In this document: one piece after another, positions 15,757-29,703 of the stretch
Layout of the letters: every line of letters begins with the position of its first letter
Position numbering within the stretch: the first letter of the stretch is position 1
Origin: Candidatus Fermentibacteraceae bacterium
Lineage (GTDB): Bacteria > Fermentibacterota > Fermentibacteria > Fermentibacterales > JCC-6
DNA length: 37,567 nucleotides
Direction: 5' to 3'
Assembly (NCBI GenBank): GCA_030592635.1
Contig: JAUVIS010000006.1
Coordinates: 1 to 37,567, forward strand
Notes under the pieces: model-generated
The model's input: only the letters and a program-made list of their open reading frames with translations
Told to the model about the DNA's origin: nothing
Database searches by the model: none
Position numbers and translations under genes: made by a program

Positions 15757-16091
15757 CCAAATTTCTTCCCGGCATGCTTTACAAGTTTCTCCATATCTTC
15801 TTTCATTTTCTTCCACTTGATTTCCTTAAGAAATACTGTCGGAAATATTACAGCATCAAATCCAGCATCTACCTTCTTTTCGACAGAATACTGTCTCAGT
15901 CTTCTCTTGAAGAGATTTCTTTCTACGGCATTTCCCGTCTTTGCCGAAACAGAAAACCCCAGGCGTATACGGCCCAGGGTATTCTTGTGATACCTTGCTC
16001 TCAAAACATCACCCTTAAAGCGATAACCCTGTCTTAATAGCTTTCTGAACTGCCAGCCAAATTTAATGCTCTTCAGACAGTTTTTTCTCAA
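15753..16091 (-). CDS. rnpA: Ribonuclease P protein component
   Basis: 112 residues. [20 protein letters not shown] followed by LFKRRLRQ contains the RNxxKR RNA-binding motif of the RNase P protein. It assists the RNase P RNA in maturing tRNA 5' ends. The start used is TTG at 16091, only three bases after the rpmH stop; no clear Shine-Dalgarno is seen, so translation is likely coupled to rpmH. Overlaps yidD by four bases. The RNase P RNA gene itself was not seen in this window. Confidence 0.9.
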   Translation of the reverse strand: MRKNCLKSIKFGWQFRKLLRQGYRFKGDVLRARYHKNTLGRIRLGFSVSAKTGNAVERNLFKRRLRQYSVEKKVDAGFDAVIFPTVFLKEIKWKKMKEDMEKLVKHAGKKFG

Positions 16092-16094
16092 GAC

Positions 16095-16229
16095 TTAAGG
16101 TATAAGACGCTTGCGTCCCTTGCGTCTTCTCGCGTTGATTACTTTTCTTCCGCCCTTTGTTGCCATACGAGCTCTGAATCCATGGCGTCTCTTCCGTGAT
16201 ATATTGCTCGGCTGAAATGTTCTCTTCAT
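16095..16229 (-). CDS. rpmH: 50S ribosomal protein L34
   Basis: 44 residues, typical of L34: starts [18 protein letters not shown], then [19 protein letters not shown], very basic throughout. The ATG at 16229 has AGGGGAA upstream. It binds 23S rRNA in the large subunit. It is the first gene of the minus-strand origin operon and diverges from dnaA. Confidence 0.97.
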   Translation of the reverse strand: MKRTFQPSNISRKRRHGFRARMATKGGRKVINARRRKGRKRLIP

Positions 16230-16440
16230 AATGTTCCCCTGCACTCCGTTCAATGAACACTTTTTATGTATCCATTTGTCTTTCTACGATTTTACTCTGA
16301 ATGCGGAAAGCTATCCAAACACAGCCCGTTTGTCAAGTTCTGTTGTGATGCTTTCTTCTCGGCCTTGCTTTCATTATACTTTTCCCTGCCATGCGGTTTT
16401 TTCTGTTTTCTTTTTTAATATATGATTCGGAGATTCTCTG
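16230..16440. other. Divergent rpmH/dnaA intergenic region
   Basis: A 211-base T-rich spacer between the two diverging origin operons. It holds the rpmH promoter candidate and a T-tract (16397 onward) ending in an AT-rich stretch (TTAATATATGATT) just before the dnaA ribosome binding site. Plus-strand TATACT (16375-16380) is a possible -10 for dnaA but no good -35 is seen. No canonical TTATCCACA DnaA box was found here, so it is less attractive as oriC than the dnaA-dnaN spacer. Confidence 0.55.
16308..16336 (-). promoter_or_regulatory. Predicted promoter of the rpmH-rnpA-yidDC operon
   Basis: On the minus strand a perfect TTGACA (16336-16331) is followed after 17 bases by TAGCTT (16313-16308), a weak -10 box. 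This would give a leader of about 70 bases before the rpmH ATG. The -10 match is poor, so the call rests on the -35 box, the spacing and the position. Confidence 0.45.
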
Positions 16441-17778
16441 ATGCTTTTCGTACCTGAAGATGTTTTTGATCTTTGTCTTGACAGAGCGAAGAAACTCATG
16501 GGATCGGCAAAATACAATTCCTGGTTATCCAATGCTTCTTTTCATTCTTTCAGCGATGGCGTGTTTACTATCGGCCTTGACTCAAAGATAAGAGCAAACT
16601 TTGTTTCCCATAACTACAAAGATAATCTTGAAGAACTTCTTCGCGAGGCATCCGGTGATCCTGACATCTCTGTTGTTTTTACCCATTTACCGGAAACTCT
16701 TTCTTTAGGAAAAGTGTCCAACTCTTCCAGACATGAATTGTTTTCCAATTATCTTAAACCCGGCTATGTCTTTGACCGATTTATTCAGGGACCCAACAAC
16801 AGGCTTGCTTTTGCTACCGCTTACTCCGTCGCCTGCGAGATGGGCCGTTCATCCTCAAACCCTCTTTTCATATACGGTGGTGTCGGCCTGGGTAAAACCC
16901 ACCTTATTCAGGCAATTGCTCATCGCATCAAAACAAATCAACCGGATAAAACTTTCTGCTACATTTCCAGTGAAGAGTTTCTTACCATGTTTCTTCGCGC
17001 CATGATACCCAACAAGAACAATTTCATTGATATGGAAAAGTTTAAGGATAAATTCCGCAATTCTCACTACCTGATCATGGATGATGTTCAGTTTCTTTCT
17101 AATAAAGAAACCACACAAGATCTTTTCTTTCATCTTTTCAACGACCTCTACCTGCGAGGCAGGCAGATTATAGTTACTTCCGACAGACCTCCGCATGAAC
17201 TTGAACCTTTGACTGAACGACTTATTTCCAGATTCCAGTCCGGTATGGTTGTAGACATCAAGCCTCCCATGCTCGAAACCCGTCTGGCTATCCTCAATCA
17301 AAAACTCAGCGATGAAAACATTAACCTTGACGGAGATGTTGTTTTTTACCTGGCAGAAACCGTAAAATCCAATGTGAGACAGCTTGAAGGTGCAGTTAAT
17401 CTTTTGGCGGCCAACATCAGGATCCAGAATTTCGTTCCCACTATAGATAATGTTCGCTCTTTAATCACTGAATATCTGGGCTCTTCATCCCGGAGACTGA
17501 ATCCTTCTTCAATTACTTCTGTCGTGGGTGAATTTTTTGGTGTAAATCCAAATACCCTCAAGGGCAAGAAAAGAAAAAGGGAAATTCTTATTCCAAGACA
17601 GGTATCCATGTTTCTTCTCAGGGATCTTACCAGTCTGTCCCTTGAAGAAATTGGTGATTACTTCGACAGAGATCATTCTACCGTACTTAACGCAATTAAA
17701 AGAGTTAATGCCATGATTTCTGAAGACCCCTTTTTCAATAGAAAAATCATTGATATAAAAGAGTCTCTTCTCGGATGA
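16441..17778 (+). CDS. dnaA: Chromosomal replication initiator DnaA
   Basis: 445 residues. Short N-terminal domain I, linker, AAA+ domain with Walker A GGVGLGKTH (146-154) and Walker B LIMDDVQF (211-218), sensor region with TSDRPPHEL, and C-terminal DNA-binding domain containing PRQVSMFLLRDL and LSLEEIGDYFDRDHSTVLNA (399-418). Compared with the E. coli loop FGGRDH, here FDRDH is one residue shorter, and the proline before EIG is a glutamate, so DNA recognition may differ somewhat. ATG at 16441 has CGGAG eight bases upstream. It binds oriC and opens DNA. First gene of the plus-strand replication set. Confidence 0.97.
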   Translation: MLFVPEDVFDLCLDRAKKLMGSAKYNSWLSNASFHSFSDGVFTIGLDSKIRANFVSHNYKDNLEELLREASGDPDISVVFTHLPETLSLGKVSNSSRHELFSNYLKPGYVFDRFIQGPNNRLAFATAYSVACEMGRSSSNPLFIYGGVGLGKTHLIQAIAHRIKTNQPDKTFCYISSEEFLTMFLRAMIPNKNNFIDMEKFKDKFRNSHYLIMDDVQFLSNKETTQDLFFHLFNDLYLRGRQIIVTSDRPPHELEPLTERLISRFQSGMVVDIKPPMLETRLAILNQKLSDENINLDGDVVFYLAETVKSNVRQLEGAVNLLAANIRIQNFVPTIDNVRSLITEYLGSSSRRLNPSSITSVVGEFFGVNPNTLKGKKRKREILIPRQVSMFLLRDLTSLSLEEIGDYFDRDHSTVLNAIKRVNAMISEDPFFNRKIIDIKESLLG

Positions 17779-17851
17779 TTTTTTTGTGCATTATTCCTTC
17801 ATTTTTCCATCGTTTTTCAGATGTGTTGAAAACTTTTCCTTTACTGTTTTC

Positions 17852-17871
17852 TTTTCAACTTCTTTTCAACA
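17852..17871 (+). repeat. Tandem 11-base TTTTCAAC repeats, possible divergent DnaA boxes
   Basis: TTTTCAACT and TTTTCAACA start 11 bases apart; a third copy (TGTTGAAAA, 17824-17832) is inverted 28 bases upstream. TTTTCAACA differs from TTATCCACA at two positions. Confidence 0.5.
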
Positions 17872-17924
17872 TGCCCACAGTCCTTTCACCAGATCGAAGG
17901 GTTACTTTTGCACCTTCTCTGCGG

Positions 17925-17930
17925 TATAAT
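17925..17930 (+). promoter_or_regulatory. Possible -10 box for dnaN
   Basis: A perfect TATAAT lies 59 bases before the dnaN ATG. No convincing -35 is found at 16-18 bases upstream, so this is only a candidate. Confidence 0.35.
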
Positions 17931-17989
17931 TACTATTACTGTTTTTGTGTTTTAAGATTTATTTATACTGACCTTGTGGAGGACTTCTC

Positions 17990-19114
17990 ATGTTGAAATT
18001 TCTTGTTGATCACAAAACTCTCTTGAATGGTCTAAACACTGTTGCTTCTGCTCTTCCTCCCAAAACAAGTCTTCCTTCTCTTTCGAACATCCTTCTTGAA
18101 ACCCAGGGGGACCAACTGAGACTTGCTGCAACCGATCTTGATACAACAGTTATTACTCTTATCCCCGCCACAATTTCCACACAGGGGGCCGTAGCTCTTC
18201 CAGGAAAGAAGTTTCTTGAGATTGTTCGAGAGCTGTCCGGTACCGATGTCAGTATCAGTACCAGTGGGTCAAGAACATCCATAAGTTGCGAAAACAGCTC
18301 ATTTACTCTTCCCAGCAGCAGTAAAGACAGTTATCCGTCCCTTCCTTCTACCTCTTCTGAAAACGAAAGCGGCAGTGTAAGCCTCTCTCTTAATCTTGTT
18401 AAGGAAGCTATCAGGAGAACGATTTACTCTGTTGCCGGTGCCAGTGAAATAAGAGCCGCCTTTACCGGTTTATTCTGTAAATTGAATTCGGAATGCTTTG
18501 AGGTTGTAGCTACCGATGGTCACAGGCTGGCAAAAATCAAAATGACTTCGCTCAAGGGCAACTCTGATATTGAAGCTATTATTGCTCCAAAAGCTCTTAA
18601 TCTTCTTCTTAAAATTACTTCGGATGAACCCTTTTATATATTTTCACAGGGTTCGCAAATCAGTTTTCATATCGGAGATACAAGGATTTACAGCAGGGTA
18701 ATTGAGGGACCTTATCCCACTTACGAAAAAGTCATTCCTCTAAATAATACAGACATACTCAAAATAAACAGAGAATATTTGTTAAGTGCTCTCAAGAGAA
18801 TGCGTATCATCGCCAATCCCGCAACCCACCAGATTATGTTCACCCTTGAACACGACAGAGTAATACTTCATGTGGAGAATACTGATGCCGGCGAGGCTAG
18901 AGAAGATGTCGAAGCATTCTACGATAAAGATCCACTTCAGATTGCTTTTAATGGCAATCTCATTGTGGATATTCTGCGCAATATGAACAGCGAGAATGTT
19001 CTCTTCAACCTGCATGATAACAGTACCGCCGTCATCATTACTGAAGAAGAACAGGATGCCGGCACAGATTACTTAACTCTTGTAATGCCTGTAAGACTTC
19101 CTGATCCTGTTTGA
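17990..19114 (+). CDS. dnaN: DNA polymerase III sliding clamp, beta subunit
   Basis: 374 residues, the standard length. Three repeated clamp domains: the N-terminal LPSLSNILLETQGDQLRLAATDLDTTV is the usual first-domain signature, VVATDGHRLAK marks the second and the C-terminus ends in LTLVMPVRL, which forms part of the protein-binding pocket. It encircles DNA and tethers the polymerase. GGAGG lies seven bases before the ATG. The next gene starts five bases after its stop. Confidence 0.96.
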   Translation: MLKFLVDHKTLLNGLNTVASALPPKTSLPSLSNILLETQGDQLRLAATDLDTTVITLIPATISTQGAVALPGKKFLEIVRELSGTDVSISTSGSRTSISCENSSFTLPSSSKDSYPSLPSTSSENESGSVSLSLNLVKEAIRRTIYSVAGASEIRAAFTGLFCKLNSECFEVVATDGHRLAKIKMTSLKGNSDIEAIIAPKALNLLLKITSDEPFYIFSQGSQISFHIGDTRIYSRVIEGPYPTYEKVIPLNNTDILKINREYLLSALKRMRIIANPATHQIMFTLEHDRVILHVENTDAGEAREDVEAFYDKDPLQIAFNGNLIVDILRNMNSENVLFNLHDNSTAVIITEEEQDAGTDYLTLVMPVRLPDPV

Positions 19115-19119
19115 TGTAA

Positions 19120-23848
<4,729 letters not shown>

Positions 23849-23849
<1 letters not shown>

Positions 23850-26800
23850 TGCCCTCACAGGAAGAGCTTAACAGGCGGATAAAAGCCTGGCTGAAAGTAA
23901 AGAAGTTTGATCGGATTTCCGCACCGCTGCCCTATGTGAAGGTGCCGGATTTTCCCGATCCGGGTTCAGTGTGGCCGAAGAAAGTGCCCAAACTTAAAGC
24001 TTCCGTGGAACGGCTGGGTATTTCATCAGTCATGGGATCATCTATTACGGCCCTGGCATCTTTGATTTCAGAAATGAAGAGGCCGGACGCTGAAAATCTT
24101 TACAATCAGATGTCCCGGCTTACAGCCCCGGTTGATTTTGATGAGAAGCTCGCGCACAGATGGTTTCTTGCCTGCCACAACCTCAGCACAAAGATGATGG
24201 CCCCTGCTGTTTACGGGTTTTTTAAATTGACGGAGCTTCACGAGTCAGAAGATTTCCACATGAATCTGGAGAATTCACTGGCATGCTGGTTCAAGATGCT
24301 GGCGGCAGCTCACAAAAACAACTGCTCAAAAGTGGAAATCCTCCTCAAGATAGCCGAGCATTTTCCAGACAGGTTTGCTTTTGTTTGCCTCAGGGTCGCG
24401 TCCGGAGGAGAGAAGGTTCTCTCCACCGTGGAGAACTTGCTTTTGTTATCTAAAACGACAGATATAAGCATAGAGGAATCTTCTTCTATCCTTGAATTTA
24501 CCATAGAGACCGGATGGCTTCTGGATAAAAAGGACTATCACCAGATGTGGAAGCTGATCTCACAGAAGGGGAGCCTGATTCCGGGAAGACTGTGTGGTGG
24601 TCTCGTTCCAATGAGTTCAATTCGGTTTCTCGCTGGAATTTTCAGGGGAATAGAAGAAACCGGGGGGCTTGATGCACTTCTTGCGAAGGAAAGAACGCGT
24701 AAAGCCATGAGTCTTTTCAAATCCTCTTCGGTGAAGCAAATAGAGAAGAGTTTTTCTCTTTTTCCCGAGCTGGAACCTCTCCTGGATCGTCAAATTGAGC
24801 TGGATCTTGTAGTTGAGGCTATATCCCACAAAATCACAGAAAAGGATCAGTCGGAAACCGGCCGTTCCATTCCCGTTTTTCTTACAGGCATTTCCGGTGG
24901 TGTTTCCCTGGCAGAAATGCTTAGCTTTTTCCGGGTAAACGGCGAAGAGATAAGCGGAGAAGTGGTGAAATTTCTGACGGAGCTTGTTCTTGGAACCAGC
25001 GGGAAGAACAGACTGTCTCCATCGAATATCATACGATTTTCCGGTATTGTTTCCAGGGTAATTCCCGTCAGCACATTACCGGACAGAGCGGCTTTGAAGG
25101 CTTTTCACAGAGCCCTGACGAAAATGGACGATTCCACGGCACAGTGGGCAATCATTCAACTTGAAGAGGCCGCTTTTCAGAATGACGCATCTCTTTCCAG
25201 CGTCCTGGCGGCAAGTTCTTTGTTGCTGAGAGCATCGGATGAAAATAATAGAAAGGAATATCTTTCGCGTATCAAAATAACAGGTAGACTGCTTGATGCT
25301 CTTTCTCCTATTGATTGCAAGAAAGCCCTTTCCGGTATTGTGCCACCGTGGGTTGAAACTCTGCTTTCCTTCAGCCTGGAAGCGGAGGAGACGGTAATTG
25401 AATTTATTAATAAAGTTAACGACGCGGGCAATAGAAATCGTTACCTCGAAAATGTGGTAACAAGAATACTTGGTGAAGTTTGTCCGGAGGATCCCGTTTT
25501 CGAAGATTGTCTTGCTTTCGCCGTACGCGGATATAATTCCTCCGGGTTAATTGCCAAGCTCAGAGAGACAGAGCGCAAGGTGTTTCAGAAGGTTCTCCGG
25601 GCCGTAGGAAGAATTGCAATGGTTGACAGCTTGATGGTGGATCTTCTGGCTATTCCCGGATTTGAGGGAGACAAGACAGAACAGCTGATATCAGGGATTC
25701 GTTCAATATGCAACAGATTCAGCAGGCTTGCCGTATGGGAAGAGGGGGGCGACACCCTGTTCGCGGACTTTATTGTAGAAGGAGTCAGCAACATTCTCAG
25801 AGCTTTTGTTGACAATCCCCGTGCTCTTGAATCAATTGACGGAGAGACCATAGAAAAGCTTCTTGTTAAACTGATGCCGGATGGATCAAACTCAGTCAGC
25901 TCTTCAGGAATAGTGAATCCGGGGGGAACAGCTCAAACATTTTTCGGATTCATTCTACCGTCCTCTATTTATCTGTTCAGCAGAGAAACCGAGACTCTTC
26001 AGGATTTTCTCTTTGAGATAGCGGATGAATTTTCCAGAAGCGTGGGAGGAATGGCCGCCGGTGAGGATTTTGCCAGATATCTTGTAAGCAGACTTGAAAT
26101 AGAGATCATACAGGATCGCGTTGCCGTTCTCGGAGCATGGCTTTCCCAGAAAAAGCCACCCCCGCTGAGCATTTCCGAAAAATGGTCCAACCGCAGGCGG
26201 GTAGAGTGGAATGGCCTGAAAATAAGGGAAGATACCACCAGAATGAAACTTTACAGCGCAGTATCTGCCCTTGCCGGTTCTTCTGGAAGTTGCGTCAGAG
26301 AAACGATTTTGAACATCGCCGGATACCTTTCGAAACAGATTGAAAGAGCGGGGATTCCTGGAGCAACTGGGTTGTCTCTCGGCTGGAACAGAACAATGAT
26401 GAATCAGCTTCTTTCGCAGTCGGGAGGAGTTTCATTAATTGATTTGCTCAAAGAGGAGACAGCAGAAGAGAAGAATCCAGAGCTACTCTTATATCTGGAA
26501 TCCATGGATGGTTTCATGGAACAGGATATTTACCATGCCTGGAGACAGGCGGCGCTATCGCCTCTGTTGAACTGTGCGATTGAAATAGTTCTTGTTTCAG
26601 GGGACTCTCCGGAAATTGCGGCGGAAATGGCAGAGGAAGCCACAAATGCCCTTGAGTTTCTGGGTTACAACAGCGCTAACAGTTTTCTTTCAACCTTGCA
26701 GGAAAGCCTTCGGCATGCAACCGGCCCCGAGAACGGCACTGTTCTTATGGAGAAAAACTTTCTCCTTCCTCTCTGGAAGAGAAATTCAGCGGAAAGGCTG

Positions 26801-27406
26801 GATCTTCTCGTGCTGGGAATGAAGAACAGCAGACTTTTGACAAGCATTCTGCTTGAGCGACTTTCCCTTGAAGAACCCGTTGAAAGAAAAGTCAGATTTA
26901 TGCGCAATTACGCGACTTTTTTCATCACTGTTGAAAAAGCCATCCTTGAGATTCAATCTGATTTCGAAAAATCGCAGATTGCCGATGGACTTATGGACTC
27001 CTGGATTTTCAGCGGCACAGGGGTCTGCAAGAAAAAGTCTGTTTCTGAGATGTCGGAAACGGCTGAACTGGTACAGGACATTTTCAGAAGAGTCAAGTAT
27101 GGCAGCGGCATAGTCAGCGCCAGTGAGGCAGGAGAAATCAGCGCAGACATGCGGCGTAAATACAGGGATAACGCGGATTCGGTAGCGATTATCCTCAGGT
27201 GGACCGTGGATCCCGCCCGAGAGGGACTTCTCCAGCTTCTTGAAGAAAGTCAACTTCTTCTTCAGGCGGCGGGAACCGATGCGGAACTCATGAAACTTCT
27301 TGATATTCATGGAATCAGAGAAGGATTTTTACAGGATGCCAAACCCTATTCAGAAAAACCGGAAGCTTTAAAAAAGTATCTTAAAGCACTGCCGGTAACG
27401 ACTTAA
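23849..27406 (+). CDS. Large uncharacterised protein, mostly helical, coupled to gyrA
   Basis: 1185 residues, not recognised. The frame is uninterrupted and its ATG shares a base with the gyrA stop (TGATG), so it is almost certainly translated. No signal peptide or membrane helix is obvious at the N-terminus (MPSQEELNRRIKAWLKVKKFD), suggesting a cytoplasmic protein. The chain is rich in Leu, Ser, Glu and Ile and poor in Pro; most of it looks like amphipathic helices such as KAFHRALTKMDDSTAQWAII and SLIDLLKEETAEEKN, which might form an alpha-solenoid (HEAT-like) array, but no clear repeat period is visible by eye. Short Ser/Gly-rich breaks occur near SNSVSSSGIVNPGG. No nuclease, ATPase or kinase motif was seen. 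It precedes the asparaginase gene by 10 bases. Function unknown. Confidence 0.8.
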
Positions 27407-27416
27407 AAGAAGCGAG

Positions 27417-28388
27417 ATGAAAAAAATACTGGTTCTTTCTACGGGAGGAACAATAGAAATGTTGCGGAACAACAGTGGCCTGACCATCGATTCTGCTTCG
27501 GCTGTGGATGTAAGCAGCATCAAGGCATTACCGGAGACGAATATTTCAATTAGAAAATATCTCAGCCTGCCAAGTCCTCACATAACGCCGGAAATAATGG
27601 CTGACATAGCAAAAGAGTTGAGAAGACTGGAGATCTCCGGAGAGTTTGACGGCGTGGTTGTTACTCATGGAACAGATACTCTTGAGGAAACAGCATTCAT
27701 GGCGGATATACATCTTGAGGGAACTCTGCCTGTGGTTTTCACCGCGGCAATGCGGAGCAGCAGCGAACTGGGTGTTGACGGACCGCGCAACATCAGAAGT
27801 GCCGTGAGGGTTGCCTGCACAGAAGCAAGAAACCCCGGAGTAACTGTAGTTTTAAACGATGAAATACATGCAGCAGGCAGGGTTACAAAAACCTGCACCT
27901 CAAATATCAGCAGTTTTGACTCTCCCGGCTACGGACCACTGGGCTTTGTTGACGATGACCGTGTTATCTACCATCGTCTTCCAGTCTGGAGGATGAACCT
28001 GCCGCGGGGGCCTCTTGTTCTTGAAACGCGTGTGGGTCTGGTTCGAACAGCTGCGGGGTTTGGCCACGATGTCATTGATTTCCTTACGGAATCAGGCTAC
28101 AGGGGAATCGTCGTGGAGGCTTTCGGCAGGGGCAATGTACACCCGGACACGGCGGATGCCATTGGGAGAGCGGTAACTTCCGGGGTGCTGGTCATTATTA
28201 CCAGCAGGTGTCACGAAGGGCGGGTGCTTGGCATCTACTCCTATCCCGGGGGCGGAGTTGATCTGAAAAAAAGGGGAATACTGTCTGCGGGAGATATGGC
28301 AGGAAACAAAATCAGATTGTTTCTCATGGCCTGCATTGGCGGTGGATTGGAAAAGGAGCAGATTCGAAAGAGTCTTTCAAGTTTGTAG
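27417..28388 (+). CDS. L-asparaginase (type I-like)
   Basis: 323 residues. The first catalytic motif LSTGGTIE gives T12; the second THGTDTLEETA gives T86 and D87; K158 in GRVTKTCTS completes the usual triad set. AMRSSSELGVDGPRN and SPGYGPLGFVDD are also typical of the family. It hydrolyses asparagine to aspartate and ammonia. No signal peptide is present, so it is cytoplasmic, as in type I enzymes (ansA). A related activity such as the amidase subunit GatD is less likely because it lacks the long N-terminal extension of GatD. It lies ten bases after the large unknown gene. Confidence 0.9.
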   Translation: MKKILVLSTGGTIEMLRNNSGLTIDSASAVDVSSIKALPETNISIRKYLSLPSPHITPEIMADIAKELRRLEISGEFDGVVVTHGTDTLEETAFMADIHLEGTLPVVFTAAMRSSSELGVDGPRNIRSAVRVACTEARNPGVTVVLNDEIHAAGRVTKTCTSNISSFDSPGYGPLGFVDDDRVIYHRLPVWRMNLPRGPLVLETRVGLVRTAAGFGHDVIDFLTESGYRGIVVEAFGRGNVHPDTADAIGRAVTSGVLVIITSRCHEGRVLGIYSYPGGGVDLKKRGILSAGDMAGNKIRLFLMACIGGGLEKEQIRKSLSSL

Positions 28389-28446
28389 TTTTCCAGAGTA
28401 ATTATGTGGTTTGACCCCGCGGAAGTTCGGTTTTAGATTAGCGGTG

Positions 28447-28452
28447 TATAAT
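28447..28452 (+). promoter_or_regulatory. Possible -10 box upstream of the bactofilin pair
   Basis: A perfect TATAAT lies in the 84-base spacer after the asparaginase gene, 20 bases before the GTG start at 28473. The -35 at standard distance is poor; TTGACC further upstream is too far. Low-confidence start of the envelope gene pair. Confidence 0.35.
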
Positions 28453-28472
28453 GGGCTGAACCGGGAGATATT

Positions 28473-28826
28473 GTGGCTTATAGAGATAAAAGCTTTACTG
28501 TTAACATAATACCGCACGATGCTACTCGCAGTCGAAGAGAATGGACAATATCCGGCAGGAAGCAGGTAGTTTTTCGTTTTCTGATGGCGTTGTTTGTGCT
28601 TGCGGTGCTTGGTTCTGCTGTGGTTCTTTCCGCGGGAACGGCAGAATTTACGAGAACAGCGGCCCTCAGGGAGAAGAACAGTTTGCTTGCTGATTCTCTT
28701 GCGATGGCCAGGGAGTTGAATCGCAGACTGGACAGTGTAGAATTGGAATTACAGGAAATACGGAATACGCGATCGGTTATTGAAAATCTGGCAACAGCCG
28801 GAGTTTCTGAGGAAAACAACGAGTAG
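28473..28826 (+). CDS. Small membrane-anchored coiled-coil protein beside bactofilin
   Basis: 117 residues from GTG 28473 with GGGAG upstream. Residues 1-30 form a short polar/basic cytoplasmic part (SFTVNIIPHDATRSRREWTI), residues about 32-54 one membrane helix (VFRFLMALFVLAVLGSAVVL), and residues 60-108 a heptad-like coiled coil (ALREKNSLLADSLAMARELN and LDSVELELQEI). This layout is the N-terminal half of many M23-family peptidoglycan peptidases encoded next to bactofilins, but the chain stops before any peptidase domain. It may be a scaffold partner of the bactofilin, starting 15 bases before it. Resemblance to the peptidase N-terminus is my reading, not a search result. Confidence 0.65.
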   Translation: MAYRDKSFTVNIIPHDATRSRREWTISGRKQVVFRFLMALFVLAVLGSAVVLSAGTAEFTRTAALREKNSLLADSLAMARELNRRLDSVELELQEIRNTRSVIENLATAGVSEENNE

Positions 28827-28840
28827 AAGAGGGAAGTGTT

Positions 28841-29200
28841 ATGTCTAGAGATGATTCGTATAGTGCTATTAATTCAACAATTGGCGGAGGCAGTACTGTC
28901 AACGGAACTCTCAACATAAAGGGCGGGCTGAGAATTGACGGATATGTTGAGGGAGAAGTAAATGTGGCCGGTACACTGACGGTGGGCCACGAAGGCAGAA
29001 TAAAGGGCAATGTTTCCGTTACCCATGCAATTATTGGCGGCACAATAAACGGCACGATAAAAGCAGAAAAACAGCTTGAACTCCAGAACGGTTCCCGGAT
29101 TGAAGGAGATATCGTAACAAAATCCCTTACCATTGAGGAGGGAGTTTTCTTTGAGGGGCACTGCAGCATGAGTGGAGCGGAAGCTAAGCCTAAGCGGTAG
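28841..29200 (+). CDS. Bactofilin family cytoskeletal protein
   Basis: 119 residues. Central bactofilin (DUF583/polymer-forming) domain with short turns of a right-handed beta-helix: GGGSTVNGTLNIKGGLRIDG, YVEGEVNVAGTLTVGHEGRI, GNVSVTHAIIGGTINGTIKA and a final IEGDIVTKSLTIEEG. It assembles without nucleotides into membrane-associated filaments that position envelope enzymes. AGGGAAG precedes the ATG. It follows the membrane coiled-coil gene closely; together they may organise local cell-wall growth. Confidence 0.92.
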   Translation: MSRDDSYSAINSTIGGGSTVNGTLNIKGGLRIDGYVEGEVNVAGTLTVGHEGRIKGNVSVTHAIIGGTINGTIKAEKQLELQNGSRIEGDIVTKSLTIEEGVFFEGHCSMSGAEAKPKR

Positions 29201-29373
29201 CTACAAACCAAGATCAAGACAAATGTTGAAAACCTCGATTTTTTGTGGAAAATCGTTGAACTCGAAGAGCAATAAGCTTTTAGGGACTGGACTTCGAGTG
29301 ATTTCTGGAATGATTTCCACAACTTGCACAGCACTCGCAGGTTCTTTCCCGAGCTGCTGTTTACGCGAGAAGG
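29201..29373. other. Structured spacer before the V-ATPase operon
   Basis: 173 bases without a gene. A 7-base-pair hairpin (CGATTTT 29236-29242 with AAAATCG 29249-29255, 6-base loop) is followed by an 8-base inverted repeat (ACTCGAAG 29260-29267 with CTTCGAGT 29292-29299). No T-run follows either, so they are not obvious terminators. DnaA-box-like words TTTTCAACA (reverse, 29224-29232), TTTTCCACA (reverse, 29244-29252) and ATTTCCACA (29313-29321) also occur. A promoter or leader for the ATPase operon must lie here or upstream, but none stands out. Confidence 0.5.
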
Positions 29374-29703
29374 ATGGTGAACTTAGTGAGTGACAGACTG
29401 AACTCCCTTCTTTCCTCGGAAGAGAATGCTCGGGAACTGATAGAGGAGGCTACAAGAGAGGCTCGGAAAATCAGAACAGGCATTCCGGCGAAGGTTTCCG
29501 GAATAGAGAAAGAGTACAATTCTGAGCTTCAGAAGTATGAGGAAAAGGGTATGGAGAAGGTTCACGAGGAACTTGCGGGTCTCAAAGAAAAGCAGAGAGT
29601 TGTTCTTGAAAAAGGAAAGACGGCTCTTGAAACAAGATCCGGAGAACTGGCCCCCAGGGCACTCGAGCTGATCCATTCAGCCATTGAAGGCGAGAAGGGA
29701 TAA
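29374..29703 (+). CDS. V-type ATPase peripheral stalk subunit (G/H-like)
   Basis: 109 residues from ATG 29374; a GTG at 29386 with GGTGA five bases upstream is an equally good start. Almost wholly a charged coiled coil (ENARELIEEATREARKIRTG, LQKYEEKGMEKVHEELAGLK), the usual appearance of the V/A-type stalk subunit G/H that pairs with subunit E. Its place as first gene, overlapping subunit I as TAATG, supports the call, since similarity of coiled coils alone would be weak. Confidence 0.78.
   Translation: MVNLVSDRLNSLLSSEENARELIEEATREARKIRTGIPAKVSGIEKEYNSELQKYEEKGMEKVHEELAGLKEKQRVVLEKGKTALETRSGELAPRALELIHSAIEGEKG

Larger units (their letters stand above)
17779..17989. other. Candidate replication origin (oriC) in the dnaA-dnaN spacer
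   Basis: A 211-base AT-rich spacer between dnaA and dnaN, a common oriC position. It has no TTATCCACA box but contains three copies of the related 8-mer TTTTCAAC: reverse-strand at 17824-17832, forward at 17852-17860 and 17863-17871. The last two form tandem 11-base repeats (one helical turn). AT-rich stretches flank them (T-runs at the left, TTTAAGATTTATTTATACT at the right). Inference from position, repeats and gene-direction switch nearby; DnaA binding is untested. Confidence 0.5.

Noticed and set aside
29236-29255. Hairpin after the bactofilin gene as a terminator
   Set aside because: The stem is only 7 base pairs, AT-rich and not followed by a T-run, so intrinsic termination is not supported.
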